A DNA stretch of 24,372 bases from assembly GCA_002811675.1 (NCBI GenBank), contig PDIM01010441.1, positions 23,603 to 47,974 of the forward strand, read 5' to 3'. This document shows, in pieces, positions 9,101-19,900 of the stretch. This DNA comes from Ichthyosporea sp. XGB-2017a. Its lineage: Eukaryota; Opisthokonta; Ichthyosporea. The notes beneath the pieces were generated by a model. It worked only from the letters and a program-made list of their open reading frames with translations. It made no database searches and had not been told where the DNA came from. The number at the start of each line of letters is the position of its first letter. Position 1 is the stretch's first letter. The position numbers and the translations under genes were made by a program.

Positions 9101-11479
9101 ATGGACAAATTTAAAATCACTAATGTCAAAAGCATCCTCTCACAGGAGCCCGATGTCCGCACAGAGGAGGACATAAAGCGGATGGTGAACTTTCTCAGAA
9201 ATGAAAATAGTTTCTTTGAAAAAATATCTGCGGGTATTGCTTTTGATATTTGCAAGAATATGAAGCTCCTAGCCTTCGATCCAAATGAGATGGTTTGTCG
9301 ACAAGGGGACATGGGGGAAAAGTAAGTTACTCTCTCTTTGTTTCGCTGTTTGCTAGTGTTACATTTTTACTGACTGTGCTGTATTTTCATTTTGACCTTA
9401 TTCAGCTTTTACATCATTTTATCGGGGTCAGTAGATATTATTGTTAAAATGGATGATATGAAGTCCATACCACAGCCCTCAAAAGAATTTTTGGATAAAA
9501 AGAATGCTGCTGAGATTGCGAGAACCATGGGCGGTGGCTTAGGTAAGCGGAAAGGACACATACGTTTTTTGACGGACTTTTCTGTACGAAGGACAGGCAT
9601 TCTCACTTTCATTTTCTTTGTTTATTTTCTATCTTTGGCTTAGGAGGACTTATGGGGAAACTGAAGAAAAACTTGGTTGTTAAGGAAATTATCGAAAATA
9701 AGCATGCATATGGCAATGTAGTGGGAAATCTCGGGCAAGGAAGTTCTTTTGGGGAATTAGCCTTGTTGCAGCCAGATAGTAAAAGAAATGCTACTATCAT
9801 TGCAGACACGCACACCGAAACTGCAGTTATTGAAAGATCAATCTATAATAAGTCTTTAAAACGCGCACATCAAAAAGATCTGGATGAAAAAATGGACTTT
9901 GTAGGAAAGCTACCTTTCTTTCGGAATTGGTCGAGATGGTCTCGCGTTCAAATGGCCATGTGTTTAAACAAAACAGAAATGAACTTTGACTGCCCGATTG
10001 TTCGTCAAGGCTCACCGGCCAATAAGGTGTATTTTATTGGGTCTGGCTTAGCCAAAGTCGTGGTAGACTTATCGAAGGCCCCCAAAAATCGGCAGAATCT
10101 TCGTTACAGCTCATTGTCAAAGGCTGATGGGTCATCAGGCCAAAGTGGCTCGGGGGGGTCATCTAGTACATCAACGGGGTTTACTAGAGGGCCAAGTGTG
10201 ACTACAAGATTGGAATTAAACGCAAGTGGAGGCAAATTAAAACGCCCATGGGAGCATCCGTTGTTTAAAAAGAAAACAGTGGAACTCTGTGTTCTTGGAG
10301 CATTTGAGATTCTTGGTGATTTAGAAGTAGTGTGCGATCTTCCAAATTATTTATCGTCTGTTTATTGTCTGGAATGTGGAGAAATATATGAAGTTAATCG
10401 CGATGACTTTCTTAGGCTTCTTCAAAAGAAAAATCCTGAAACATACGATAAAATCAAAGCATTTACAGGCTATCGGGTGGAACTGAGGTCAGGAAGACTG
10501 AAACACTTATTGCTGAATCATGGTCTGGGAGATTTAGGATCTCATGCAATTGGTAGGTAGACATCGAGTCTTACTTTCCACCCTCTTTTCTGTAATACTA
10601 ATATACTCTTTTCTTTCTTTTGGGTCCATTGTGTTCACTTCAGACAAAGAGGAACTTGCTTTGAAGTTACGGCACTCCCCGGATGTAGTTTTGAGCGATG
10701 AAATCGTCCAAGAATTGAATAAATCCAGCAAAGGATTTGATGCCCCACGATTTCATGTCAGCAGGGAAGATTATTATGGGAAAAAAGATGTCCTTATCGA
10801 TATCAAGTCTATTTACGAAGAACAGAAAAAAGATAGGCCCAAGACTGCGATGGAAAGCGCAATGTTTACTGTAAGGAGGGCCCATACCGCTCCAGCACAC
10901 AGGGCTTCTACTGCACCACAGTACGAAGCAAATATTTCACACAGGTTTGTATCAACGATTATCGTTTAAAAGAGGGTGGTGGTGGGACTTTTTGCTAAAA
11001 ATGTTATTTTCTTTTATCTTTTCTTCTTATTATGTAGGCATGGGACTCAGAAAAAGGAGGAGCATGTCGAAACATTGATTCGGAGAACTCCCATTAATGC
11101 ATGGAGAGTCCCTTCTGACGCTCAAGGCAGTCCTGAATTCGACAGGAAGATGGCGTCTTCAGTTTCGCATAATTCCTTCAGTCGCGCGGAATCTAGAGCC
11201 CAAAGCCGGGTAGTGCTAGAGTCTGATCAAACACAGCTCCCATCTCGTGCCCAGACAACGACCCCGTATGTGAGACATCGAAGATATAGTTGCTATGCTG
11301 ACGATATACAGTTTGTCGGTGGGGAGAGGAATGATAAACCTGTGGAAGACCTTGATCCCGCAAAACAGGCTAGTTTTAAGTTGAAACAAGACTATGAAAT
11401 GCGGAAAAAAAAACTTCAGCAAGTCACCCTTTTGAGGAAAAAGTCACCTGCTTATTGTCCTATTACATTTTACAATTAA
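9101..11479 (+). CDS. tandem cyclic-nucleotide-binding-domain protein, CNBD2-like
   Basis: Predicted exons are 9101-9321, 9406-9542, 9644-10552, 10644-10944 and 11038-11479 (669 residues, all phases consistent). The first cNMP-binding domain spans about residues 37-190. It has RQGDMGEKNFYIILSGSVD at the first splice junction and a phosphate-binding cassette with FGELALL (E157) and KRNAT (R167), the key Glu and Arg for cAMP/cGMP. The second domain starts near residue 203 (VRQGSPANKVYFIGSG). It is interrupted by a Ser/Gly-rich insert (about 275-305), and its cassette reads FEILGDLEVV with no matching Arg, so it is probably non-binding. No kinase or channel domain follows; the C-terminal third is basic and likely disordered. 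The overall arrangement resembles animal CNBD2, a sperm cAMP receptor, so a soluble receptor role is inferred. AATAAA lies at 11514-11519. Confidence 0.83.
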
Positions 11480-11585
11480 ATTATGTCTTTATTTCTCTTC
11501 ATCATTTCTGTAAAATAAAATGCTCTTTGAGGAGCTTGCCCTTTAAGCAAAACTAGATCCCTTTCGTCTATGTGATATCTAAACT
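11480..11585. terminator. shared convergent 3' region with poly(A) signals on both strands
   Basis: Between the two convergent stops lie AATAAA on the plus strand at 11514-11519 and its complement TTTATT at 11488-11493 (AATAAA on the minus strand). Each signal lies beyond the other's position, so the two 3' UTRs probably overlap as antisense RNAs. Confidence 0.5.
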
Positions 11586-12428
11586 TCACATTGTATCAAT
11601 GAGATTAGGTTCACTTTTTTCGCTTGCTGAAAAGCTACTCCCAGAGTTTTCTGTGATGCCTCTGTATTTTGCAGAAGAGTTTGCCATAGGAAGTACATTT
11701 GCATTCACCATATTGAGCTGCTCCATTAACTGTGACATTCGCCTAACTTTCTGGGATTCACTTTTTTGAATAAGCATTCGAAGATCTTCTGTTAATTCGT
11801 CCTTTTCCACCGTTTTCATCTCAAAATCAAGTTTCGCAGCAACGTAGCGCACTTCCTCCTCTTCAAATTTTTTTCGAGACAAAGCCAGAGCTTTATCTGC
11901 ACTTTCAATCTTTTTTCGGAGTGCGTCAATCTGTTTGTTAATTATACCATCCATTCTGGCTGCTTCTTCCTTAATCTGTGCTTCTTTCTGATTCACTGTC
12001 ATGCTATTTCTGTCACCGTATTCCTGTCCGTCAGACTGAATCACATTTGTCTCAAGCTTAATGCTGTTTACTTCTCCACGATCATCAGTACTTTCTTCCG
12101 CAATTATAGGACGCCCCTTTCCACACATAAGTGACCCATGTTCCTTCACATCAGAGTAGTATTCGCAATGATCCTGCTCGCCTTCAGAGCTTAAACCTTC
12201 CTGATGGAGCGAATAGTTCCCGTTTAAACCTGCTTCTTCCATGTTGTTAGCACTTTGGTATTCAGTTGCCTTACCCTTCCCTTTCCCATATGGTAATGGT
12301 ATCGTTTCTTCTGGCTTCCTTGGAGACGAACCTAGAAATATTTCTTCGTCATCAAATCCTGTACAAGGCCGCACTCCTGGGTGACTCTCACAATGGTTAT
12401 TTTGAGAATACGAATATTGATTATTCAT
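11586..12428 (-). CDS. GORAB: GORAB-like golgin (RAB6-interacting golgin family)
   Basis: A single exon of 280 residues, starting at MNNQYSYSQ; a longer frame upstream lacks an ATG. The N-terminal half is acidic, polar and probably disordered. From about residue 150 to 245 there is a coiled coil. Its core (YVAAKLDFEMKT at residue 195 onward, then KDELTEDLRMLIQKSES and QLMEQL) matches the conserved C-terminal block of the GORAB/SCYL1BP1 family, recalled as YCAAK...KEHLTEHL...LMQQL in the human protein. GORAB proteins are trans-Golgi proteins that bind RAB6 and ARF5 and stabilise COPI scaffolding through SCYL1. The protein is shorter than human GORAB and lacks an obvious extension after the coiled coil. 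It is divergent from the doublecortin kinase gene. Assignment rests on one motif block, so it is good but not certain. Confidence 0.72.
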   Translation of the reverse strand: MNNQYSYSQNNHCESHPGVRPCTGFDDEEIFLGSSPRKPEETIPLPYGKGKGKATEYQSANNMEEAGLNGNYSLHQEGLSSEGEQDHCEYYSDVKEHGSLMCGKGRPIIAEESTDDRGEVNSIKLETNVIQSDGQEYGDRNSMTVNQKEAQIKEEAARMDGIINKQIDALRKKIESADKALALSRKKFEEEEVRYVAAKLDFEMKTVEKDELTEDLRMLIQKSESQKVRRMSQLMEQLNMVNANVLPMANSSAKYRGITENSGSSFSASEKSEPNLIDTM

Positions 12429-12942
12429 TGCACTTTTATTTCGACAGCGGCAATAAGACAATCAAAAGACTGAAAATAAAGAGCAATCGATTGATTTGGC
12501 TATTAATAACTCATGGAATTTCACTTGGCCCTGATCACCCCCTCACCCCCACTAAAAAAAAAAAGCCACTAAAAACTGCAACAAAAATTACTTTTTCCAC
12601 AAATAAACCAAATAAAGCAAGGCCTTGCTTGAATAAAGATTTCTATTTTTTGTGCCAGAAATTTATTCTCACTTTCCTAATAAAGGCAAACGGTTTTTTG
12701 TGCCTTTTTCTTATAAAAAAATAGCACAAAAAATGTTTTTCATTCTTTAATTTTCATTTTTTTGATGTTATTTTTATGTTGTATGCTTCTAAACAAAAAA
12801 AAGAGAGAAATTAATGAGGGCGCTTTCTTCACTCTCTCCTTTTTTCTTTGGTTTGTATTTTAGATTTTCAAGATCTAATAAATAGACATTAGTCAATTTG
12901 CAATGAAAAGGCAAGCTTGTAGTACACTAAATTCTTTTAGAG
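12429..12942. promoter_or_regulatory. divergent intergenic region, GORAB-like gene and doublecortin kinase
   Basis: It contains a C-rich patch (near 12538-12550), A/T homopolymers, a 10-bp inverted repeat with a TATA-like loop (12694-12733), and GCGC in a purine/pyrimidine context near 12820. Directly before the kinase ATG is CACTAAATTCTTTTAG, which looks like a branch site plus 3' acceptor and hints at a 5'-UTR intron. No gene is seen. Confidence 0.5.
12694..12733. repeat. 10-bp inverted repeat with TATA-like loop
   Basis: TTTTTTGTGC (12694-12703) is the exact reverse complement of GCACAAAAAA (12724-12733). The 20-nt loop contains TATAAAA (12712-12718), and inner T and A runs could extend the stem. 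It lies about 210 bases before the kinase start. Confidence 0.6.
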
Positions 12943-15921
12943 ATGCCTAAAGGGGGATACTATTACTCCGTTGGGGGTGATAGGAACACCAAAGGGAGAG
13001 GGGATCACAGTGAGGGAACAGGACAGAATGCGGCTCGGTTTGTAAATAAGATTATGGCTGGTATGTCCAAAAAGATTCTCGTGTTCAAGAATGGGGATGC
13101 TTTTGACGATGGAACGCACATGGTTGTCACCAATAGGGCTTATAGGAACTTTGATGTGCTATTAGATGACATGTCACGCAAAGTAAAACTTCCCAATGGG
13201 GCAGTTCGGCATCTGTATACACCAACAAGGGGGCACGAAGTATTTAGCTTAGACGCTCTCAAGAATAACAGTGAATACGTTTGCTCGTCAGTAGGAAGAT
13301 TTAAAAAGCGTAAGTATGGTAAAATGGATATCATCCCATGGTTCAATGCCCGCCATGTTGTTAGTCCATTAGACAGGAACAAGGTACTTCTCCCTATACT
13401 AGCAAAGAAACAAGAGGCAACAGACAATCATTCCCGAAAAATCAAAAATGTAGACATACCTCATGGTAGAACCATTGCGGTATTCAAGAATGGCCAGCAG
13501 TACGATAAAGCCATTAAGTACATCCTTAATCGACACACTGCACAGACATTTGAGCAGGTCTTAAATGACATTGGGGCGACTGTAAAGCTCGCACGAGGGG
13601 GAGGGGTGAGAAAGCTTTACACAATTCGAGGCAAAAAGATCCTTTGCCTAGCAGATTTATTGAAAGGTGACCCATTTGTTGTAGCTTGTGGTCCTGAAAA
13701 GTTTCAAAATCTTCCCTATTTAATTGAAGAGACTATAGGATTAGGACCAAAGATACACGAGGCCCAGGATGTGTTGGGGTTCGAACCTTTTCAGAAATAC
13801 AGGCCTCTTCCTGCCAAGGAGAATAAGGGTAGATCAAGTAAAGTGGACTGGTTTAAAACGGTGTCTAAAAACAGAAAAGCAAAAAAGACAGATACGTACA
13901 GTTTGAACTGTTCTGATAGCGATGGCGAAGATAATGGCGAAGAGGAATCCCTAACACAGCAGCCATCAAAGGAAACGCTCTTTGAACTTTTTGCAGACAA
14001 TGACAATCAGCAGAAGAAGGATAAAGCTAAGTCAAAATTTCTAAACAAATATGAAGTTTTATCTAGTAGTTCCAACAATTCTGTTATATTTGAAGAGTCT
14101 TTAGAAGTTAATGGAAGAACTAGTATTGCTCTCAAAAAGGATTTGAGCGAAAGAAGAGAGAATAATCACCCACAAATTTGTATTGACTCTCCAGTAGAAG
14201 ATGAACATGTATCCACTGACTCAATCCATTCATTAGCAGCCCAAGATATAATTTCTGTACAAGAAAAGAGGGCTGAAGCTGCATTGAAGGAAAGAAAACG
14301 TCAAGAGGATATACGAAGAAAGAAGCTGCTAGAGAGAAGTGAACGTCGCAAAAAAACAGATCAAAATGCCGAAAATATTATTGAAAATCATGAAACAGCG
14401 ATGTCTGAATTTAAAGACAAATTGCAAGAAGAGAGAGAAAGGCAGCGGGCAATTTTGAAAGAAAGAATCAAGAAAAGAAAGGAATCCCCCAAAAAGGAGG
14501 ATGAGGAAAAGGATAGAAAAGTCGAAGAAAAGGTGAATAAGTCCGTGACGCCGAATCCCGAGAAAAAAGAAACAGTTGATGTGTTTGATGCCGAGCTTCC
14601 ATCACCCTCAAACAAAAACCCAACAGGAAGCTTTGTTCTTCCCTGCAAAGAAGAGGACTTTCCATATGCCATCGAAGAGAAAATTGGCACCGGCAATTTT
14701 GCCGATGTAAGGAAATGTAGTCACAAACTCTCTGGAAAAACATATGCAATTAAAATAATCGACAAATCGAAAGCACACTCTTCCACTTACAAAGAAAATA
14801 TGTTCGAAATGGAGCTGGAGATACTCAAAGAAATTGAGCATCCCAATATGATCAAGCTGTATGACCACTACGAGACAGAACGATACCTATACTTGGTTAC
14901 CGAACTGGCGTCTGATGGAGATCTTTTTGATAGAGTAGTCAGCAAGAAGAAAAGAAAAGCTTTAAGTGAAAAGGATGCCAGCCATCTTATAAAACAGCTA
15001 GTGCTTGGAGTGGAGTATCTTCATAGGCAAAATGTGGTTCATAGGGACTTAAAGCCTGAAAATATATTAATTGACAGTGGCTCTGATGGAAAAGATATAG
15101 TCAAAGTTTGTGATTTTGGATTGGCTACAACTATTTCCAAAGGCCAGAAGTTAGGAACAGTGTGCGGCACTCCAACTTATGTGGCCCCTGAAATCTTGTC
15201 AGAAGAAGGGTACGATGAGAAGGTAGATATATGGGCCATCGGTGTCATAACTTACATATTGCTATGTGGTCATCCTCCGTTCCACAGCAAAGTTCAAAAA
15301 ATGCTATTTCAGAAAATTAGAAAAGGGGAATACGATTTTCATGAAAAATACTGGGGATGTATATCATCGTCAGCAAAAGAGTTAATCAAGCATATGCTTA
15401 CAGTAGATCCTAAGGAAAGATTTACGGCAAGCCAGGTGCTGGAACATCCCTGGATTCGGTATCCCGATGCCGTTATCGCAGCGCAACAGGCTCTTCCTGA
15501 AGAAGTCTCCAAGCGAATCATGAAGTACTTTGACCCGAAGAAAAAGTACAAGCATTTACTGCAGGATGACAGGGCCTCTTCGGTGATGTCTGTCGGTACC
15601 AAGGATGGTGGAAAATTCACGATTGATTCCCGCATTCATTCAATGGCTGTTTCTGCAAAAAAACTCAATGCAAATACTTCAGGTTTAGCTTCTGTTCCTG
15701 ATGTAAGATTTATTAGCGCTTCTTCGATAGGTGGGAATGCAAGCATCACACAATCAAAGCCCACGGCGAGTAATAACTCCGATGTTGTTCGTTCTGATTG
15801 TCTGGAGAATGGAGACGAAAAACCAGAAGCTAGTCGTGCCTCTTCTGTTCTGCAGGATCAATTGGACAATGATGATTTAATTTCGATTGGGGAGTTTACA
15901 GATAGGCCCACATTCGCCTAA
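12943..15921 (+). CDS. DCLK: doublecortin-like Ser/Thr kinase (two DCX domains plus CaMK-type kinase)
   Basis: A single uninterrupted exon of 992 residues. Two doublecortin domains lie at about 43-128 (KKILVFKNGDAFDDG...VFSLDALKNNSEYVC) and 175-262 (IAVFKNGQQYD...CLADLLKGDPFVVAC). DCX domains bind the microtubule lattice. A charged linker follows, with a Lys/Glu/Arg-rich coiled segment at about 440-535. The kinase domain runs from about 575 to 840: glycine loop GTGNFADV (582), catalytic lysine in YAIK (604), HRDLKPEN (700-707), DFG (724-726) and APE (748-750), ending in HPWIRYP. All catalytic residues are present, so it should be active. The order DCX-DCX-kinase and the CaMK features match animal DCLK proteins. 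The C-terminal tail is Ser-rich and may be autoregulatory. Its stop lies 29 bases from the stop of the convergent TTC9-like gene. Confidence 0.93.
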   Translation: MPKGGYYYSVGGDRNTKGRGDHSEGTGQNAARFVNKIMAGMSKKILVFKNGDAFDDGTHMVVTNRAYRNFDVLLDDMSRKVKLPNGAVRHLYTPTRGHEVFSLDALKNNSEYVCSSVGRFKKRKYGKMDIIPWFNARHVVSPLDRNKVLLPILAKKQEATDNHSRKIKNVDIPHGRTIAVFKNGQQYDKAIKYILNRHTAQTFEQVLNDIGATVKLARGGGVRKLYTIRGKKILCLADLLKGDPFVVACGPEKFQNLPYLIEETIGLGPKIHEAQDVLGFEPFQKYRPLPAKENKGRSSKVDWFKTVSKNRKAKKTDTYSLNCSDSDGEDNGEEESLTQQPSKETLFELFADNDNQQKKDKAKSKFLNKYEVLSSSSNNSVIFEESLEVNGRTSIALKKDLSERRENNHPQICIDSPVEDEHVSTDSIHSLAAQDIISVQEKRAEAALKERKRQEDIRRKKLLERSERRKKTDQNAENIIENHETAMSEFKDKLQEERERQRAILKERIKKRKESPKKEDEEKDRKVEEKVNKSVTPNPEKKETVDVFDAELPSPSNKNPTGSFVLPCKEEDFPYAIEEKIGTGNFADVRKCSHKLSGKTYAIKIIDKSKAHSSTYKENMFEMELEILKEIEHPNMIKLYDHYETERYLYLVTELASDGDLFDRVVSKKKRKALSEKDASHLIKQLVLGVEYLHRQNVVHRDLKPENILIDSGSDGKDIVKVCDFGLATTISKGQKLGTVCGTPTYVAPEILSEEGYDEKVDIWAIGVITYILLCGHPPFHSKVQKMLFQKIRKGEYDFHEKYWGCISSSAKELIKHMLTVDPKERFTASQVLEHPWIRYPDAVIAAQQALPEEVSKRIMKYFDPKKKYKHLLQDDRASSVMSVGTKDGGKFTIDSRIHSMAVSAKKLNANTSGLASVPDVRFISASSIGGNASITQSKPTASNNSDVVRSDCLENGDEKPEASRASSVLQDQLDNDDLISIGEFTDRPTFA

Positions 15922-15924
15922 TTC

Positions 15925-15941
15925 TTTGATTTAAAATCAAA
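15925..15941. terminator. near-perfect palindrome between two convergent stop codons
   Basis: TTTGATTT (15925-15932), one A, then AAATCAAA (15934-15941) form an 8-bp symmetric element that fills over half of the 29-base gap between the kinase and TTC9-like stop codons. A role in 3'-end formation for both strands is only a guess. Confidence 0.4.
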
Positions 15942-15950
15942 TCCAATAAT

Positions 15951-16673
15951 TTAAATGAAAAGCCCTTGAAATATAGCACCTTCTTGTTTCGCCTCTTCTC
16001 TTTGGAGCGCATGTAGTTCTTTATAGGTTCCTCTGATTGCTTGATCCTTAGGATTTAAATCCATGGCAGCTCTTACATCTTTCATTGCATTGTCTATCTT
16101 CCCCAACTTTTGCAGCGCCAATCCTCTGCGATACAAAATTTTGATCTCATTTGTTTTACTTAAACCCAAAGCCTAATAATTCAACACGTGCACGCCTTTG
16201 CTATTAGTTTTTCACCGAAACATTTTCTCTGCAATCAAATCAACACCAGTATTCAGAGTCTTCTTACCTTTGTGCACACACTAACAGCTCTTTCATACTT
16301 TTCAACTTTTAAAAGGCACATTGCCATGTTCGAATAAATAATTACTTGAAGCTTCTCCAACTTTTCCTTTTGACTGCTAGTAAGATATTCAGAATTATAA
16401 GCAATAGATCTATCAAGTCCGGAACAATATAAAATCGCCTGGCATTCATTATATTAATATAAAGTGCATCCACATACACACAACTCATAAGCATAACCCA
16501 AATTCAATCAACCACAATGTTGCAGCCAATACAAAGTGCATAATCCTATTTACCTGGTGATAGCATTTCAATGCTTTACGGTATTCACCACTCTGTACAA
16601 AGGCATTTCCTTCTCCCTTCAGGGCCTCAGCTTTCATCGCCTTCTCATCAACAGTCATAGTATCCATTGCCAT
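15951..16673 (-). CDS. TTC9: TTC9-like small TPR protein
   Basis: Predicted exons (minus strand) are 16673-16554, 16438-16268 and 16172-15951 (170 residues); all junctions are phase 0 with GTAAAT/CAG and GTAAGA/TAG borders. Three TPR units can be read: EALKGEGNAFVQSGEYRKAL with AILYCSGLD, then LQVIIYSNMAMCLLKVEKYERAV, then IKILYRRGLALQKLGKIDNAM. The motif GLD after the first helix pair, NMAMCLL, LYRRGLA and the C-terminal end GAIFQGLF resemble the TTC9 family (…YHRALL..GLD…YNNLAACLL…LYRAGVAF…LGMF). TPR folds bind peptide tails, commonly of Hsp90 or cytoskeletal partners; the partner is unknown here. The immunophilin-type TPR of FKBP proteins is an alternative, but there is no FKBP domain. ATGs at codons 3 and 6 are alternative starts. 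It lies just downstream of, and on the same strand as, the TMEM131-like gene. Confidence 0.78.
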
Positions 16674-16920
16674 TATGCTTAATTTCCACAAGTACTTCAG
16701 ATAGATCCAACAACAACAACAACAACACACAAAACGCCAAATCTCACAAAAAACAACGAAGTCAAATAACGAAGGAAAAAAATATTTTGGTCACCAGCAC
16801 AGCATTTTAAATTCCAAGGCCATTATTCATTTATTTTTTTGTTCTTTATTTTCGGTCTTCTGGAGATATCGCATACGTACAAGCAAATGCCCCTTCTTCG
16901 ATTCCATACAGCTCATCAGG
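16674..16920 (-). other. short gap between the TMEM131-like and TTC9-like genes
   Basis: This 247-base gap must hold the TMEM131-like poly(A) site and the TTC9-like promoter. The plus-strand motif TTTATT occurs at 16830-16835 and 16845-16850, i.e. AATAAA on the minus strand about 70-90 bases after the TMEM131-like stop. A short CAA repeat (about 16708-16728) lies in the TTC9-like 5' leader. Confidence 0.55.
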
Positions 16921-19900
16921 TCAAAAAGGGTTTCCAGATCCCGTTCGTGCAAAAAGAAAAGACTTTTCAGACTTTTTTTCAGGTGCGTTCGTCTGGTCGT
17001 GGGGACCAGTTTCAAGCTCCCCAAGCGATCCCTGCTGTCTTTCACTTTCATTGTGAAGTGAAAGAAGGGGGTGCTGGGATGAGAACAGGGGGCTGTCCCA
17101 AAAGGGCAGGTCATTGGCGGACCTGTTATTCGAAGTAGGTTCAAGCTGCTCACTAAACAAGTTATAAGAGCCAAAGTGTGAACGCCTTCTTTGATCCTCA
17201 AAATCAGCATTGTCTCCAAATATATTATGAGCAAATTGAAGTTGCGAAAACATCGAAGAAGACTGCTCCTCTCTCACCCCACCGAAGGGTAAAAATGCTT
17301 CAGGAGGTTCATCGCTGGGGTCATAGAGCACAGGCTTCTCCTTTCGGCTGCTAATATCTGCACTGGGAATAGGACTTCGAGGACGGCCGTTTGGTGGTTT
17401 GGAACTGCTAGCTCCGTAATCCGAGTCCAGCTGAAATTGGTAAGGAAAGAAAGAGCTGAAGAGACTAGACTCATTTGCCTCATTACTTAACACCTCATTC
17501 CTTTGACCCATACCACTATTTCGAGATCCAGTGGCATACTTGCTTCTTTCCTGCTGTTCAGCAGAATCTTGATCTTTAGTATTCCGTTTCCGTTGGTGAA
17601 CATTCTTGGTTGCAGCAGTCGGGTGGGAAAGTCCTGCAGGTGGATTTCTTCCCCCACCATCGGTCGCAGGAGTCCTTCCACCGTGCACATTTTCTCTCAC
17701 AGACCTTTGGAACTGTCCCACACGCTGCTTGGGATTCTTTTCGTTGTCCTTTGGAGCATTCTTCTGAAATTTGGATTCAACCTTCTTTTCTGACTTGTCT
17801 AATTTCTCATAGCTACCTGATATGCTTCTTGAACTTCTTACGGTGTCCGACTTTTTCGGCTTCTGTGCTGGCTTCACTTCTCCATTATCTCTATTTCGCT
17901 GCTTCAGAGGTTTTCCAGATTCCACATTCGCCTTGGCATTTCCATTACTATGGGTTTTTGTAACTCCTTGAGGCTCTCTAGAATTCTCTTTTCGACTATT
18001 CTTTGGTGACTTTCCTAGCAGACCTGGTCTATTGGGAGACTTTGGTCTTCTCTGACTAGAGGGAGATGTTGGGGCGGATAGAGATCGAGAATGCTTACTC
18101 TGAACTTTAAGGAAGCCATCTGCTTCTTCGTCTTTTACTCCTGTTTCCAATTCTGGTTCCTTTATGTCCATAATATCAGCCTCTTCATCAGGCCTTTTAA
18201 CAGGTCTTCCGTATTCAGCTTTGGCTTCAACAGCTAATATCTTTTCTACGACATCTCTCAGCTCATCAGCACCCAAAACATCACCTTTGGCACCTTCATT
18301 TTCATCTTCGTAGCATTCCACAGCAGAATCTGACCCTGTACTTCCTCTAGACTCGCACACTTGTTCCATCATTTGATCCTGGTCTCCTTCCTTCCAATCG
18401 ACCCGAGCAGTATGTTTTTTAAGCTTTGAGGCAATAAATTCAAAATCACACAGCGCTTTAAAGAGTAGATAGGTTCCGACCACACAGACACTGTTAACCA
18501 CAAGCAGTGCTAATATGTTCTCCCAAAATTCCCTGGGCTTGGCTGCGCTACACTTGGGTAAGTCTTCAGCTGGGATGCTTCCGCGAATTGGAATGGATAT
18601 ATCACCACCCGCAGTTTTAAAAGTAATAGATTCCTCAACTCGGGACACAAAAAAATCGGGATGGAAGGTCAAATTCAAAGTCCAGGGATATCCTGCTTTC
18701 CACACAAACTTTTCACAATTGTTAACTGTAAAAGAGTGCCCGCTGCACATACTATTGCCTACACCTACACCAGCTACAAGCATATCTACGTTTCCCGTAT
18801 TCTTCAGTTGGACGCTCTTTGAAAAGGACAGGGACTTGAAGTCGCTCTCCGACATTTGATTCTCAGCACACAAACTTGTATCAGTTTCATCCAAAGCAAA
18901 ATCAATGAATTCTTCATCTGCAAGCAATGAAACTCGCCCTTTTCCAACTTTGCCACTAATAAAAACAGGGTCGAATACTGTCAAATTGTTTTTTAAGAAT
19001 ACGACAACATCAAAATCACCAGGTGCAAGGGGTGTAATCGAGATATTTTTTTTAACTACTTCGCGGGGCTTTAGCACAAAAGAAAGATCTAAATCTACTT
19101 TTAAAGGCGTTTTTTGTGCCAACGACGATTCTTTTACATGCCCCATACCGTTTTCATCTAGTTGTTGTCGGTGATATGCGAGAATAGAAGAATACACCCT
19201 TTCAGGGGCCTCTACAGCTGTAGATACAAATATATACTCATCCGAAGGGTTATCAATCAATATTTCGACATCACGTGGGGATCGCTCAATGAATTCCAAA
19301 GAATAATACCCCATGTTTTTGACAATATTCGGAAACACCCACTGGGCTTTAACGGGAAGTTCATAATGTGTAACAGACGTATACACATGAACAACTGAAT
19401 TTACACTATCTTTTCCAGCCTTTTGAATATGAGCAAACTTAGATCTTGACAATTCAAACATTGACAAATCACTATCGGAGACAGTATCCTCGAAAAAGAA
19501 GGAATTGCTTTGCTGCATAGACATACCTTCTTCAAGGTAATTCAAGGACTCTTCTCCCAACATTGGGTTCAATGCCACAGAAAATAAGTGAATAGGTTTT
19601 TCATTTACCTCTTTTGCATTTTCTAGGCCAATTACTTCAAGTCGGGGTTCTTCTCCAGTGGCACTAAAAACAGTCACAGCACTGCTAAACGAAGACGATG
19701 CAATTATGTCAACCTGGTGATGATTACCGGGAAAGACTTTATCAAAAATTACTGGGGAAGGGCCCAATGAAAGAGTTCCATTCATCACCACATACTTAAC
19801 ATTCAACACAAACTCCCCATAAGAATATTTTCCACGAATTACAGCCGATTGTTCCCCAACATTATTTCCCAAAACACTAATTTTAAGACCAAGAGAGCTC

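Noticed and set aside
13777-13790. GGTTCGAACC-like tRNA T-loop
   Set aside because: It lies inside the kinase coding region and no acceptor stem or anticodon arm can be built.
16839-17138. Plus-strand ORFs opposite TMEM131 (also 17503-17963, 18515-18859, 19849-20325)
   Set aside because: Antisense shadows of a strong 1672-residue gene; no motifs.
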